Positions 31,601-47,189 of a stretch of DNA of 64,000 bases are shown here, piece by piece; positions within the stretch are counted from its first letter, which is position 1; each line of letters starts with the position of its first letter. This DNA comes from Petrolisthes cinctipes (taxonomy: Eukaryota > Arthropoda > Malacostraca > Decapoda > Porcellanidae), in NCBI GenBank assembly GCA_033782935.1, contig JAWQEG010001420.1, positions 977,424 through 1,041,423 on the forward strand. Reading direction: 5' to 3'. The notes under the pieces are model-generated. The model saw only the letters and a program-made list of their open reading frames with translations, was not told the origin of the DNA and did not search any database. The position numbers and the translations under genes are program-made.

Positions 31601-34600
31601 AAAAATCGATATTTTTGGTGCCCAATGTCGATATGTGAATGCATCATAAGTACTCGTTTATATCTCAAATTCAGGCTCAAAACACCCAAAAATTCGATTT
31701 TTTTGGGTTGTAGGAGCGATCTTTACATGCCTATTCAGTGTTAGAATATTTTCAAAATACAGGCACAAAACAAGTTAAAAATCTATATTTTAGGTGCCCT
31801 AAATCAATATGTGCAATGCATCTACTGTACCCGTTCATATCTCAAATTCAGGCTCAAAACACCCGAAAATTTGATATTTTTGGGTCCCAGAAGCGATCTG
31901 TACATGCCTACTCAGTGCTAGAATGTTTTCAAAATATAGGCCTAAAACATGCTAAAAATCGATATTTTGGGTGTCCAAAGTCGATATATTCATGCATCTT
32001 CTGTACCCGTTTATATCTCAAATTCGTGATTAAAACACACGAATATTCGATTTTTTTGGGACCCAGAAGCGATCTGTACATGTCTACTCAGTGACAGAAT
32101 ATTGTTAAAATTCAGGTCCAAAACATGCTAAAAATCGATTATTTTGTTGCCCAAGGACGATATGTGCATGCATCTTCTGTACCCGTTTATATCTCAAATT
32201 CAGTCTCAAAACACCCGAAAATTCGATATTTTTGGGACCCAGAAGCGATCTGTACATGTCTACTCAGTGACAGAATATTTTCAAAATACAGGCCCAAAAC
32301 ATGCTAAAAATCGATTATTTTGTTGCCCAAGGACGATATGTGCATGCATCTTCTGTACCCGTTTATATCTCAAATTCAGTCTCAAAACACCCGAAAATTC
32401 GATATTTTTGGGACCCAGAAGCGATCTGTACATGTCTACTCAGTGACAGAATATTTTCAAAATGCAGGCCCAAAACATGCTGAAAAATCGATATTTTAGG
32501 TGCTTAATGTCGATATGTGCATGCATCATCAGTACCCGTTTATATCTCAAATTCAGGCTCAAAACACTCAAAAATTCGAATTTTTTTGGTCCCAGAAGCG
32601 ATCTGTACATGCCTACTTAGTACTAGAGTATTATCAAAATATAGGGCAAAAACATGCTAAAAATCGATATTTTTGGTGCCCAAAGTCGATATGTGCATGC
32701 ATCTTCTTTACCCGTTTACATCTTAAATTTGAGATCAAAACACACGAAAATTCGATATTTTTGTGTTCAAGTAGCGATCTGTACATGCCTACTCAGTGTT
32801 AGAATATTTTCAAAATACAGGCACAAAACTAGTTCAAAATCGATATTTTATGTGCCCTAAATCAATATGTGCATGCATCTTCTGTACCTGTTTATATCTC
32901 AAATTCAGGTTCAAAACAACCGAAAATTGGATATTTTTGCGTCCCAGAAGCGATCTGTGCATGCATCTTCAGTACCCTTTTATATCTCAAATTCAGGCTC
33001 AAAACACTCGAAAATTCGATATTTTTTGGTCCCAGAAGCGATCTGTACATGCCTAGTCAGTGCTTGAATGTTTTTAAAATATAGGCCCAAAACATGCTAA
33101 AAATCAATATTTTAGTGTCCAAAGTCGATATGTGAATGCATCTTCTTTACTCGTTTATATCTCAAATTCAGGCTCAAAATACACGAAAATTCTATATTTT
33201 TGGGTCCCAGAAGCGATCTGTACATGTCTACTCAGTGACAGAATATTGTTAAAATACAGGCCCAAAACATGCTAAAAAACGATATTTTTGGTGCCAAAGT
33301 CGATATATTCATGCATCTTCTGTACCCGTTTATATCTCAAATACGTGATTAAAACACACGAATATTCGATTTTTTTGGATTCAAGGAGCGATCTGTACAT
33401 GCCTACTCAGTGTTAGAATTTTTTAACAGAATACAGGCCCAAAACATGCAGAAAATTGATATTTTAGTTGCCCAAAGTCAATATGTGTATGAATATTTTG
33501 TACCCGTTTACATCCTAAATTCAGGCTGAAAACACCCGAAAATTCCATATTTTTGGGTCCCAGAAGCGTTGTGTACATGTCTACTCAGTGACAGAATATT
33601 TTCGAAATACAGGCCCAAAACATGCTAAAAATCGATATTTTAAGTGCCTAATGTCGATATGTGCCTGCATCATCAGTATCCGTTTATATCTCAAATTCAG
33701 GCTCAAAACACCCGAAAATTCGATTTTTTTTTGTCCCAGAAGCGATCTGTACATGCCTACTTAGTACTAGAATATTATTTAAAATATAGGGCAAAAACAT
33801 GCTAAAAATCGATATTTTTGGTGCCCAAAGTCGATATGTGCATGCATCTTCTATACCCGTTTATATCTTAAATTCTAGTTAAAAACACACGAAACTTCGA
33901 TATATGTGGGTTCAAGGACCGATCTGTACATGCCTACTCAGTGTTAGAATATTTTCAAAATACAGGCACAAAACAAGTTCAAAATCGATATTTTATGTGC
34001 CCTAAATCAATATGTGTATGCATCTTCTGTACCTATTTAAATCTGAAATTCAGGCTCAAAAAAACTGAAAATTTGATAGTTTTGGGTCCCAGAAGCGATC
34101 TGTGCATGCATCTTCAGTACACTTTTATATCTCAAATTCAGGCTCAAAACACCCGAAAATTCGATATTTTTGGGTCCCAGAAGCGATCTGTACATGCCTA
34201 CTCAGTGCTAAAATGCTTTCAAGATACAGGCCCAAAACATGCTGAAAATCGATATTGTAGGTGGAAAAAGTCGATCTAAGCATACATATTCAGTACCCGT
34301 TTATATCTCAAATTCATGGTCAAAACTACCGAAAATTCGATATTTTTGGGTCCCAGAAGCGATCTGTACATGTCTACTCAGTGACAGAATATTGTTAAAA
34401 TACAGGCCCAAAACATGCTAAAAAACGATATTTTTGGTGCCAAATGTCAATATGTGAATGCATCTTCAGTACTCGTTTATATCTCAAATTCAGGCTCAAA
34501 ACACCCGAAAATTCGATATTTTTGGGTCCCAGAAGCGATCTGTACATGCCTACTCCTTGCTAGAATATTATCAAAATATACGCCCAAAACATGCTAAAAA

Positions 34601-37600
34601 TCGATTATTTTGTTGCCCAAGGACGATATGTGCATGCATCTTCTGTACCCGTTTATATCTCAAATTCAGTCTCAAAACACCCGAAAATTCGATATTTTTG
34701 GGACCCAGAAGCGATCTGTACATGTCTACTCAGTGACAGAATATTTTCAAAATACAGGCCCAAAACATGCTGAAAAATCGATATTTTAGGTGCTTAATGT
34801 CGATATGTGCATTGATCATCAGTACCCGTTGATATCTCAAATTCAGGCTCAAAACACTCAAAAATTCGAATTTTTTTGGTCCCAAAAGCGATCTGTACAT
34901 GCCTACTTAGTACTAGAATATTATCAAAATATAGGGCAAAAACATGCTAAAAATCGATATTTTTGGTGCCCAAAGTCGATATGTGCATGTATCTTCTTTA
35001 CCCGTTTACATCTTAAATTTGAGATCAAAACACACGAATATTCGATTTTTTTGGATTCAAGGAGCGACCTGTACATGCCTACTCAGTGTTAGAATATTTT
35101 CAAATACAGGCACAAAACAAGTTCAAAATCGATATTTTAGGTGCCCTAAATCGATAAGTGCATGCATCTTCTGTACCCGTTTATATCTCAAATTCAGGGT
35201 CAAAACACCCGAAAATTTGATATTTTTGGTCCCAGAAGCAATCTGTACATGCCTACTCAGTGTTAGAATTTTTTAACAGAATACAGGCCCAAAACATGCT
35301 GAAAATTGATATTTTAGTTGCCCAAAGTCAATATGTGTATGAATATTTTGTACCCGTTTACATCCTAAATTCAGGCTGAAAACACCCGAAAATTCCATAT
35401 TTTGGGTCCCAGAAGCGATCTGTACATGTCTTCTCAGTGACAGAATATTTTCAAAATACAGGCCCAAAACATGCTAAAAATCGATATTTTGGGTGCCTAA
35501 TGCCGATATGTGCCTGCATCATCAGTACCCGTTTATATCTCAAATTCAGGCTCAAAACACCCGAAAATTCGATTTTTTTTGTCCCAGAAGCGATCTGTAC
35601 ATGCCTACTTAGTACTAGAATATTATTTAAAATATAGGGCAAAAACATGCTAAAAATCGATATTTTTTGGTGCCCAAAGTCGATATGTGCATGTATCTTC
35701 TATACACGTTTATATCTTAAATTCGAGATCAAAACACACGAAACTTCGATATTTTTTGGTTCAAGGAGCGATCTGTACATGCCTACTCAGTGTTAGAATA
35801 TTTTCAAAATACAGGCACAAAACAAGTTCAAAATCGATATTTTATGTGCCCTAAATCAATATATGCATGCATCTTCTGTACCCATTTATATCAGAAATTC
35901 AGGCTCAAAACAACCGAAAATTTGATATTTTTGGGTCCCAGAAGCGATCTATACATGCCTACTCAGTGCTTGAATGTTTTCAAAATAAAGGCGCAAAACA
36001 GGATCAAATTGATATTTTAGTTGCCCAAAGTCAATATGTGTATGCATATTCTGTACCCGTTTATATCCCAAAGTCAGGCTGAAAACACCCGAAAATTCCA
36101 TATTTTTGGGTCCCAGAAGCGATCTGTACATGCCTACTCAGTGCTTAAATATTTTCAAAATATAGGCAAAAAACTGCTAGAAATCGATATTTTTGGTGCC
36201 CAATGTCGATATGTGAATGCATCATCAGTACTCGTTTATATCTCAAATTCAGGCTCAAAACACCCGAAAATTCGATGTTTTTGGGACTCTGAAGCGATCT
36301 GTACATGCCTACTCAGTGCTAAAATGCTTTAAAGGTACAGGCCCAAAACATGCTGAAAAATCGATATTTTAGGTGCTTAATGTCGATATGTGCATGCATC
36401 ATCAGTACCCGTTTATATCTCAAATTCAGGCTCAAATCATTTGAAAATTCGAATTTTTTTGGTCCCAGAAGCGATCTGTACATGCCTACTTAGTACTAGA
36501 ATATTATCAAAATATGGGGCAAAAACAAGCTAATAATCGATATTTTTGGAGCACAAAGTCGATATGTGCATGCATCTTCTTTACCCGTTTATATCTAAAA
36601 TTTGAGATCAAAAAAACCCGAAAATTCGATATTTATGGGTTCAAGGAGCGATCTGTACATGCCTACTCAGTGTTAAAATATTTTTAAGATACATGACCAA
36701 AACATGCTGAAAATCGATATTTTATCTGCCCAAAGTCGATATGTGTATGCATATTCTGTACCCGTTTATATCTCAAATTCAGTCTCAAAGCACCTGAAAA
36801 TTCGATATTCGTAAACCACAGAATCGATCTGTACATGCCTACTCAGTGTTAGAATTTTTAACAGGATACAGGCCCAAAACATGCTGAAAATTGATATTTT
36901 AGTTGCCCAAAGTCAATATGTGTATGAATATTCTGTACTCGTTTACATCTTAAATTCAGGCTGAAAACACCCGAAAATTCCATATTTTTGGGTCCCAGAA
37001 GCCATCTGTACATGCCTACTCAGAGCTTAATTATTTTCTAAATATAGGCCCAAAACAGGCTAAAAATCGATATTTTGGTGCCCAAAGACGATATGTGCAT
37101 GCATCTTCTGTATCCGTTTATATCTCAAATTCAGGCTCAAAACACCCGAAAATTCGATATTTTTTGGTTCCAGAAGCGATCTGTACATGTCTACTCAGTG
37201 ACATAGTACTAGAATATTATTTAAAATATAGAGCAAAAACATGCTAAAAATCGATATTTTTGGTGCCCAATGTCGATATGTGCATGCATCTCCTTTACCC
37301 GTTTATATCTTAAATTCGAGATCAAAACACACGAAACTTCGATATTTTTGGGTTCAAGGAGCGATCTGTACATGCCTACTCAGTGTTAGAATATTTTCAA
37401 AATACAGGCACAAAACAAGTTCAAAATCGATATTTTATGTGCCCTAAATCAATATGTGCATGCATCTTTTGTACCCATTTATATCAGAAATTCAGGCTAA
37501 AAAAAAAAACGAAAATTTGATATTTTTGGGTCCCAGAAGCGATCTGTGCATGCATCTTCAGTCCCCTTTTATATCTCAAATTCAGGCTCAAAACACCCGA

Positions 37601-38309
37601 AAATTCGATATTTTTGGGTCCCAGAAGCGATCTGTACATGCCTACTCAGTGCTAAAATGCTTTCAAGATACAGGCCCAAAGCATGCTGAAAATCGATATT
37701 GTAGGTGCAAAAAGTCGATCTATGCATACATTTTCAGTACCCGTTTATATCTCAAATTCATGCTCAAAACACTCGAAAATTCGAATTTTTTTGGTCCCAG
37801 AATCGATCTATACATTCCTACTTAGTACTAGAATATTATCAAAATATGGGGCAAAAACAAGCTAAAAATCGATATTTTTGGTGCCCAAAGTCGATATGTG
37901 CATGCATCTTCTTTACAGGTTTAAATCTCAAATTTGAGATCAAAACACCCGAAAACTCGATATTTTTGGGTTCAAGGAGCGATCTGTACATGCCTACTTA
38001 GTGTTAGAATATTTTTAAGATACATGTCCAAAACATGCTGAAAATCGATATTTTATCTGCCCAAAGTCGATATGTGTATACATATTCTGTACCCGTTTAC
38101 ATCTTAAATTCAGGCTGAAAACACCCGAAAATTCCATATTTTTGGGTCCCAGAAGCGATCTGTACATGCCTACTCAGTGCTTAAATATTTTCAAAATATA
38201 GGCCCAAAACATACTAAAAATCGATATTTTTGGTGCCCAAAGACGATATGTGCATGCATCTTCTGTACCCGTTTATATCTCAAATTCAGGCTCAAAACAC
38301 CCGAAAATT

Positions 38310-41300
38310 CGATATTTTTGGGTCCCAGAAGCGATCTGTACATGTCTACTCAGTGACAGAATATTTTCAAAATACAGGCCCAAAACATGCTAAAAATCGA
38401 TATTTTAGGTGCCTAATGTCGATATGTGCATACATCATCAGTACCCGTTTATATCTCAAATTCAGACTCAAAACACCAGAAAATTCGAATTTTTTTTGTC
38501 CCATAAGCGATCTGTACATGCCTACTTATTACTAGAATATTATTTAAAATATAGGGCAAAAACATGCTAAAAATCGATATTTTTGGTGCCCAAAGTAGAT
38601 ATGTGCATGCATCTTCTTTACAGGTTTAAATCTCAAATTTGAGATCAAAACACCCGAAAACTCGATATTTTTGGGTTCAAGGAGCGATCTGTACATGCCT
38701 ACTCAGTGTCAGAATATTTTCAAAATACAGGCAAAAAACAAGTATAAATTCGATATTTTAGGTGCCCTAAATCGATATGTGCATGCATCTTCTGTACTCG
38801 TTTATATCTCAAATTCAGGCTCAAGACAACCGAAAATTCGAATTTTTTTGGTCCCAGAAGCGATCTGTACATGCCTACTTAATACTAGAATATTATCAAA
38901 ATATAATCCCAAAACATGCTAAAAATTAATATTTTAGGTGTCCAAAGTCGATATATTCATGCATCTTCTGTATCCGTTTATATCTCAAATTCATGATTAA
39001 AACACACGAATATTCGATTTTTTTGGATTCAAGGAGCGATTTGTACATGCCTACTCAGTGTTAGAATATTTTCAAAATACAGGCACAAAACAAGTTGCAA
39101 ATCGATATTTTAGGTGCCCTAAATCGATATGTGTATTCATATTCTGTACCCGTTTATATCTCAAATTCAGTCTCAAAACACTCGAAAATTCGACTCTTGG
39201 GTCACAGAATCGATCTGTACATGCCTACTCAGTGTTAGAATATTTTTAAGATACATGTCCAAAACATGCTGAAGTTTGATATTTTAGTTGCCCAAAGTCA
39301 ATATGTGTATGAATATTCTGTGCCCGTTTACATCCTAAATTCAGGCTGAAAACACCCAAAAATTCCATGTTTTTGGGTCACAGAAGCGATCTGTACATGC
39401 CTACTCAGTGCTTAAATATTTTAAAAATATAGGCCCAAAACATGCTAAAAATCGATATTTTTGGTGCCCAATGACGATATGTGCATATATCTTCTGTACC
39501 CGTTTATATCTCAAATTCAGGCTCAAAACACCCGAAAACTCGATATTTTTGGGTCCCAGAAGCGATCTGTACATGTCTACTCAGTGACAGAATATTTTCA
39601 AAATACAGGCCCAAAACATGCTAAAAATCGATATTTTAGGTGCCTAATGTCGATATGTGCAAGCATATTCTGTACCCGTTTATATCTCAAATTCAGGCTC
39701 AAAACACCCGAAAATTTGATATTTTTGGGTCCCAGAAGCGATCTCTACATGCCTACTCAGTGTTAGAATATTTTTAAAATACATGTCAAAAACATGCTGA
39801 AAATCGATATTTTATCTGAACAAAGTCGATATGTGTATGCATATTCTGTACCCGTTTACCTCCTAAATTTAGGCTGAAAACACCCAAAAATTCCATATCT
39901 TTGGGTCCCAGAAGCGATCTGTACATGCCTACTCAGTGCTAAAATGCTTTCAATATACAGGCCCAAAACATGCTGAAAATCGATATTGTAGGTGCAAAAA
40001 GTCGATCTATGCATACATCTTCAGTATCCGTTTATATCTCAAATTCAGTTTCAAAACACCCGAAAATTCGATATTTTGGGGTCCCAGAAGCGATCTGTAC
40101 ATGCCTACTCAGTCCTTGAATGTTTTCAAAATATAGGCCCAAAACATGCTAAAATTGATATTTTAGTTGCCCAAAGACGATATGTGCATGCATCTTCTGT
40201 ACCCGTTTATATCTCAAATTCAGGCTCAAAACACCCGAAAATTCGATATTTTTGGGTCCCAGAAGCGATCTGTACATGCCTACTCAGTGCTTAAATATTT
40301 TCAAAATATAGGCCCAAAACATGCTAAAAATCGATATTTTTGGAGCCTAATCTCGATATGTGCATGCATCATAAGTAGGCTACCCGTTTATATATCAAAT
40401 TCAGGCTCAAAACACCCGAAAATTCGATTTTTTTGGGTCCCAGAAGCGATCTGTATATTCCTACTTAGTACTAGAATATTCTCAAAATATAGGGCAAAAA
40501 CATGCTAAAAATCGATATTTTTGGTGCCCAAAGGTGATATGTGCATGCCTCTTCTGTACCCGTTTATATCTCAAATTCGAGATCAAAACACACGAAAATT
40601 CGATATTTTTGGGTTCAAGGAGCGATCTGTACATGCCTACTCAGTGTTAGAATATTTTCAAAATACAGGCCCAAAACAAGTTGAAAATCGATATTTTATG
40701 TGCCCTAAATCGATATGTGCATGGATCTTCTGTACCCATTTATATCTCATATTCAAGCTCAAAACACCCGAAAATTTGATATTTTTGTGTCCCAGAAGCG
40801 ATCTGTGCATGCATCTTCAGTACCCTTTTATATCTCAAATTTAGGATCAAAACACCCGAAAATTCGATATTTTTGGGTCCCAGAAGCGATCTGTACATGC
40901 CTACTCAGTGCTAAAATGCTTTCAATATACAGGCCCAAAACATGCTGAAAATCGATATTGTAGGTGCAAAAAGTCGATCTATGCATACATCTTCATTACC
41001 CGTTTATATCTCAAATTCAGGCACAAAACACCCGAAAATTCGATATTTTTGGGTCCCAGAAGCGATCTGTACATGTCTACTCAGTGACAGAATATTTTCA
41101 AAATACAGGCCCAAAACATGCTAAAAATCGATATTTTAGGTGCCTAATGTCGATATGTGCATACATCATCAGTACCCGTTTATATTTCAAATTCAGACTC
41201 AAAACACAAGAAAATTCGAATTTTTTTTGTCCCATAAGCGATCTGTACATGCCTACTTAGTACTAGAATATTATTTAAAATATAGGGCAAAAACATGCTA

Positions 41301-43730
41301 AAAATCGATATTTTTGGTGCCCAAAGTCGATATGTGCATGCATCTTCTTTACAGATTTAAATCTCAAATTTGAGATCAAAACACCCGAAAACTCGATATT
41401 TTTGGGTTCAAGGAGCGATCTGTACATGCCTACTCAGTGTCAGAATATTTTCAAAATACAGGCAAAAAACAAGTATAAATTCGATATTTTAGGTGCCCTA
41501 AATCGATATGTGCATGCATCTTCTGTACTCGTTTATATCTCAAATTCAGGCTCAAGACAACCGAAAATTTGATATTTTTGCGTCCCAGAAGCAATCTGTG
41601 CATGCATCATCAGTACCCGTTTATATCTCAAATTCAAACTCAAAACACTCGAATATTCGAATTTTTTTGGTCCCATAAGCGATCTGTACATGCCTACTTA
41701 ATACTAGAATATTATCAAAATATAATCCCAAAACATGCTAAAAATTAATATTTTAGGTGTCCAAAGTCGATATATTCATGCATCTTCTGTATCCGTTTAT
41801 ATCTCAAATTCATGATTAAAACACACGAATATTCGATTTTTTTGGATTCAAGGAGCGATTTGTACATGCCTACTCAGTGTTAGAATATTTTCAAAATACA
41901 GGCACAAAACAAGTTGCAAATCGATATTTTAGGTGCCCTAAATCGATATGTGTATTCATATTCTGTACCCGTTTATATCTCAAATTCAGTCTCAAAACAC
42001 TCGAAAATTCGACTCTTGGGTCACAGAATCGATCTGTACATGCCTACTCAGTGTTAGAATATTTTTAAGATACATGTCCAAAACATGCTGAAGTTTGATA
42101 TTTTAGTTGCCCAAAGTCAATATGTGTATGAATATTCTGTGCCCGTTTACATCCTAAATTCAGGCTGAAAACACCCAAAAATTCCATGTTTTTGGGTCAC
42201 AGAAGCGATCTGTACATGCCTACTCAGTGCTTAAATATTTTAAAAATATAGGCCCAAAACATGCTAAAAATCGATATTTTTGGTGCCCAATGACGATATG
42301 TGCATGTATCTTCTGTACCCGTTTATATCTCAAATTCAGGCTCAAAACACCCGAAAACTCGATATTTTTGGGTCCCAGAAGCGATCTGTACATGTCTACT
42401 CAGTGACAGAATATTTTCAAAATACAGGCCCAAAACATGCTAAAAATCGATATTTTAGGTGCCTAATGTCGATATGTGCAAGCATATTCTGTACCCGTTT
42501 ATATCTCAAATTCAGGCTCAAAACACCCGAAAATTTGATATTTTTGGGTCCCAGAAGCGATCTCTACATGCCTACTCAGTGTTAGAATATTTTTAAAATA
42601 CATGTCAAAAACATGCTGAAAATCGATATTTTATCTGCCCAAAGTCGATATGTGTATGCATATTCTGTACCCGTTTACTAGGACTCCTAAATTTAGGCTG
42701 AAAACACCCAAAAATTCCATATATTTGGGTTCCAGAAGCGATCTGTACATGCCTACTCAGTGCTAAAATGCTTTCAATATACAGGCCCAAAACATGCTGA
42801 AAATCGATATTGTAGGTGCAAAAAGTCGATCTATGCATACATCTTCAGTATCCGTTTATATCTCAAATTAAGTTTCAAAACACCCGAAAATTCGATATTT
42901 TGGGGTCCCAGAAGCGATCTGTACATGCCTACTCAGTCCTTGAATGTTTTCAAAATATAGGCCCAAAACATGCTAAAATTGATATTTTAGTTGCCCAAAG
43001 ACGATATGTGCATGCATCTTCTGTACCCGTTTATATCTCAAATTCAGGCTCAAAACACCCGAAAATTCGATATTTTTGGGTCCCAGAAGCGATCTGTACA
43101 TGCCTACTCAGTGCTTAAATATTTTCAAAATATAGGCCCAAAACATGCTAAAAATCGATATTTTTGGAGCCTAATCTCGATATGTGCATGCATCATAAGT
43201 AGGCTACCCGTTTATATATCAAATTCAGGCTCAAAACACCCGAAAATTCGATTTTTTTGGGTCCCAGAAGCGATCTGTATATGCCTACTTAGTACTAGAA
43301 TATTCTCAAAATATAGGGCAAAAACATGCTAAAAATCGATATTTTTGGTGCCCAAAGGTGATATGTGCATGCCTCTTCTGTACCCGTTTATATCTCAAAT
43401 TCGAGATCAAAACACACGAAAATTCGATATTTTTGGGTTCAAGGAGCGATCTGTACATGCCTACTCAGTGTTAGAATATTTTCAAAATACAGGCCCAAAA
43501 CAAGTTGAAAATCGATATTTTATGTGCCCTAAATCGATATGTGCATGCATCTTCTGTACCCATTTATATCTCATATTCAAGCTCAAAACACCCGAAAATT
43601 TGATATTTTTGGGTCCCAGAAGCGATCTGTGCATGCATCTTCAGTACCCTTTTATATCTCAAATTTAGGCTCAAAACACCCGAAAATTCGATATTTTTGG
43701 GTCCCAGAAGCGATCTGTACATGCCTACTC
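38310..43730. repeat. 2.82-kb block duplication inside the 176-bp array
   Basis: Variant landmarks at 39058, 39461, 39936, 40167 and 40521 recur at 41877, 42280, 42760, 42991 and 43345: offsets 2,819, 2,819, 2,824, 2,824 and 2,824, i.e. 16 monomers. The 5-bp step arises between about 42300 and 42760, where the later copy has extra bases (ACTAGGACTCC near 42677). Left of 39058 the offset is about 88 bp less, so the second copy gained a half-monomer near 41600-41690. Confidence 0.88.
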
Positions 43731-46700
43731 AGTGCTAAAATACTTTCAATATACAGGCCCAAAACATGCTGAAAATCGATATTTTTGGTGCCCAATGTCG
43801 ATATGTGAATGCATCTTCAGTACTCGTTTATATCTCAAATTCAGGCTTAAAACACACAAATATTCGATTTTTTTGGATTCAAGGAGCAATCTGTACATGC
43901 CTACTCAGTGTTAGAATATTTTCAAATACAGGCACAAAACAAGTTGAAAATCGAGATTTTAGGTGCCCTAAATCGATATGTGCAAGCATCTTCTGTACCC
44001 GTTTATATCTCAAATTCAGGCTCAAAACACCCGAAAATTTGATATTTTTGGGTCTCAGAAGCGATCTGTACATGCCTACTCAGTGTTAGAATATTTTTAA
44101 GATACATGTCCAAAACATGCTGAGAATCGATATTTTATCTGCCCAAAGTCGATATGTGTATTCATATTCTGTACCCGTTTATATCTCAAATTCAGTCTCA
44201 AAACACTCGAAAATTCGATATTCTTGGGTCACAGAATCGATCTGTACATGCCTACTCAGTGTTAGAATTTTTAACAGAGTACAGTCCCAAAACATGCTGA
44301 AAATTGATATTTTAGTGTACCAAAGTCAATATGTGTATGCATATTCTGTACCCGTTTACCTCCTAAATTCAGGTTGAAAACACCCGAAAATTCCATATTT
44401 TTGGGTCCCAGAAGCGATCTGTACATGCCTACTCAGTGCTTAAATATTTTCAAAATATAGGCCCAAAACATGCTAAAAATCGATATTTTTGGTACCTAAT
44501 GTCGATATGTGCATGCATCATAAGTAGGCTACCCGTTTATATATCAAATTCAGGCTCAAAACACCGAAAATTTGTTTTTTTTGGGTCCCAGAAGCGATCT
44601 GTATATGCCTACTTAGTACTAGAATATTCTCAAAATATAGGGCAAAAACATGCTAAAAATCGATATTTTTGGTGCTCAAAGTTGATATGTGCATGCCTCT
44701 TCTGTACCCGTTTATATCTCAAATTCGAGATCAAAACACACGAAAATTCGATATTTTTGGGTTCAAGGAGCGATCTGTACATGCCTACTCAGTGTTAGAA
44801 TATTTTCAAAATACAGGCCCAAAACAAGTTGAAAATCGATATTTTATGTGCCCTAAATCGATATGTGCATGGATCTTCTGTATCCATTTATATCTCATAT
44901 TCAAGCTCAAAACAACCGAAAATTTGATATTTTTGGGTCCCAGAAGCGATCTGTGCAAGCATCTTCAGTACCCTATTATATCTCAAATTCAGGCTCAAAA
45001 CACCCGAAAATTCGATATTTTTGGGTCCCAGAAGCGATCTGTACATGCCTACTCAGTGCTAAAATGCTTTCAATATACAGGACCAAAACATGCTGAAAAT
45101 CGATATTGTAGGTGCAAAAAGTCGATCTATGCATACATCTTCAGTACCCGTTTATATCTCAAATTCAGTTTCAAAACACCCGAAAATTCGATATTTTGGG
45201 GTCCCAGAAGCGATCTGTACATGCCTACTCAGTGCTTGAATGTTTTCAAAATATAGGCACAAAACATGCTAAAATTGATATATTAGTTGCCCAAAGACGA
45301 TATGTGCATGCATCTTCTGTACCCGTTTATATCTCAAATTCAGGCTCAAAACACCCGAAAATTCGATATTTTTGGGTCCCAGAAGCGATCTGTACATGTC
45401 TACTCAGTGCTTAAATATTTTTAAAATAAAGGCCCAAAAAATGCTACAAATCGATATTTTTGGTGCCCAATGTCGATATGTGAATGCATCTTCAGTACTC
45501 GTTTATATCTCAAATTCAGGCTTAAAACACACAAATATTCGATTTTTTTGGATTCAAGGAGCAATCTGTACATGCCTACTCAGTGTTAGAATATTTTCAA
45601 ATACAGGCACAAAACAAGTTGAAAATCGAGATTTTAGGTGCCCTAAATCGATATGTGCAAGCATCTTCTGTACCCGTTTATATCTCAAATTCAGGCTCAA
45701 AACACCCGAAAATTTGATATTTTTGGTTTTCAGAAGCGATCTGTACATGCCTACTCAGTGTTAGAATTTTTAACAGAGTACAGTCCCGAAACATGCTGAA
45801 AATTGATATTTTAGTTGCCCAAAGTCAATATTTGTATGCATATTCTGTACCCGTTTACCTCCTAAATTCAGGTTGAAAACAGCCGAAAATTCCATATTTT
45901 TGGGTCCCAGAAGCGATCTGTACATGCCTACTCAGTGCTTAAATATTTTCAAAATATAGGCCCAAAACATGCTAAAAATCGATATTTTTGGTGCCTAATG
46001 TCGATATGTGCATGCATCATAAGTAGGCTACCCGTTTATATATCAAATTCAGGCTCAAAACATCCGAAAATTCGATTTTTTTGGGTCCCAGAAGCGATCT
46101 GTATATGCCTACTTAGTGCTAGAATATTCTCAAAATATAGGGCAAAAACATGCTAAAAATCAATATTTTTGGTGCCCAATGTCGATATGTGAATGCATCT
46201 TCAGTAATCGTTTATATCTCAAATTCAGTTTCAAAACACCCGAAAATTCGATATTTTGGGGTCCCAGAAGCGATCTGTAAATGTCTACTCAGTGATTAAA
46301 TATTTTCAAAATAAAGGCCCAAAAAATGCTACAAATCGATATTTTTGGTGCCCAATGTCGATATGTGAATGCATCTTCAGTAATCGTTTATATCTCAAAT
46401 TCAGGCTTCAAAACACACGAATATTCGATTTTTTTGGATTCAAGGAGCAATCTGTGTTAGAATATTTTCAAATACAGGCACAAAACAAGTTGAAAAACGA
46501 GATTTTAGGTGCCCTAAATCGATATGTGCAAGCATCTTCTGTACCCGTTTATATCTCAAATTCAGGCTCAAAACACCCGAAAATTTGATATTTTTGGGTC
46601 CCAGAAGCGATCTGTACATGCCTACTCAGTGTTAGAATATTTTTAAGATACATGTCCAAAACATGCTGAAAATCGATATTTTATCTGCCCAAAGTCGATA

Positions 46701-47189
46701 TGTGTATTCATATTCTGTACCCGTTTATATCTCAAATTCAGTCTCAAAACACTCAAAAATTCGATATTCTTGGGTCACAGAATCGATCTGTATTTGCCTA
46801 CTCAGTGTTAGAAATTTTAACAGAGTACAGTCCCAAAACATGCTGAAAATTGATATTTTAGTTGCCCAAAGTCAATATGTGTATGCATATTCTGTACCCG
46901 TTTACCTCCTAAATTCAGGTTGAAAACACCCGAAAATTCCATATTTTTGGGTCCCAGAAGCGATCTGTACTCAGTGCTTAAATATTTTCAAAATATAGGC
47001 CCAAAACATGCAAAAAATCAATATTTTTGGTGCCTAATGTCGATATGTGCATGCATCATAAGTAGGCTACCCGTTTATATATCAAATTCAGGCTCAAAAC
47101 ACCCGAAAATTCGATTTTTTTGGGTCCCAGAAGCGATCTGTATATGCCTACTTAGTACTAGAATATTCTCAAAATATAGGGCAAAAACA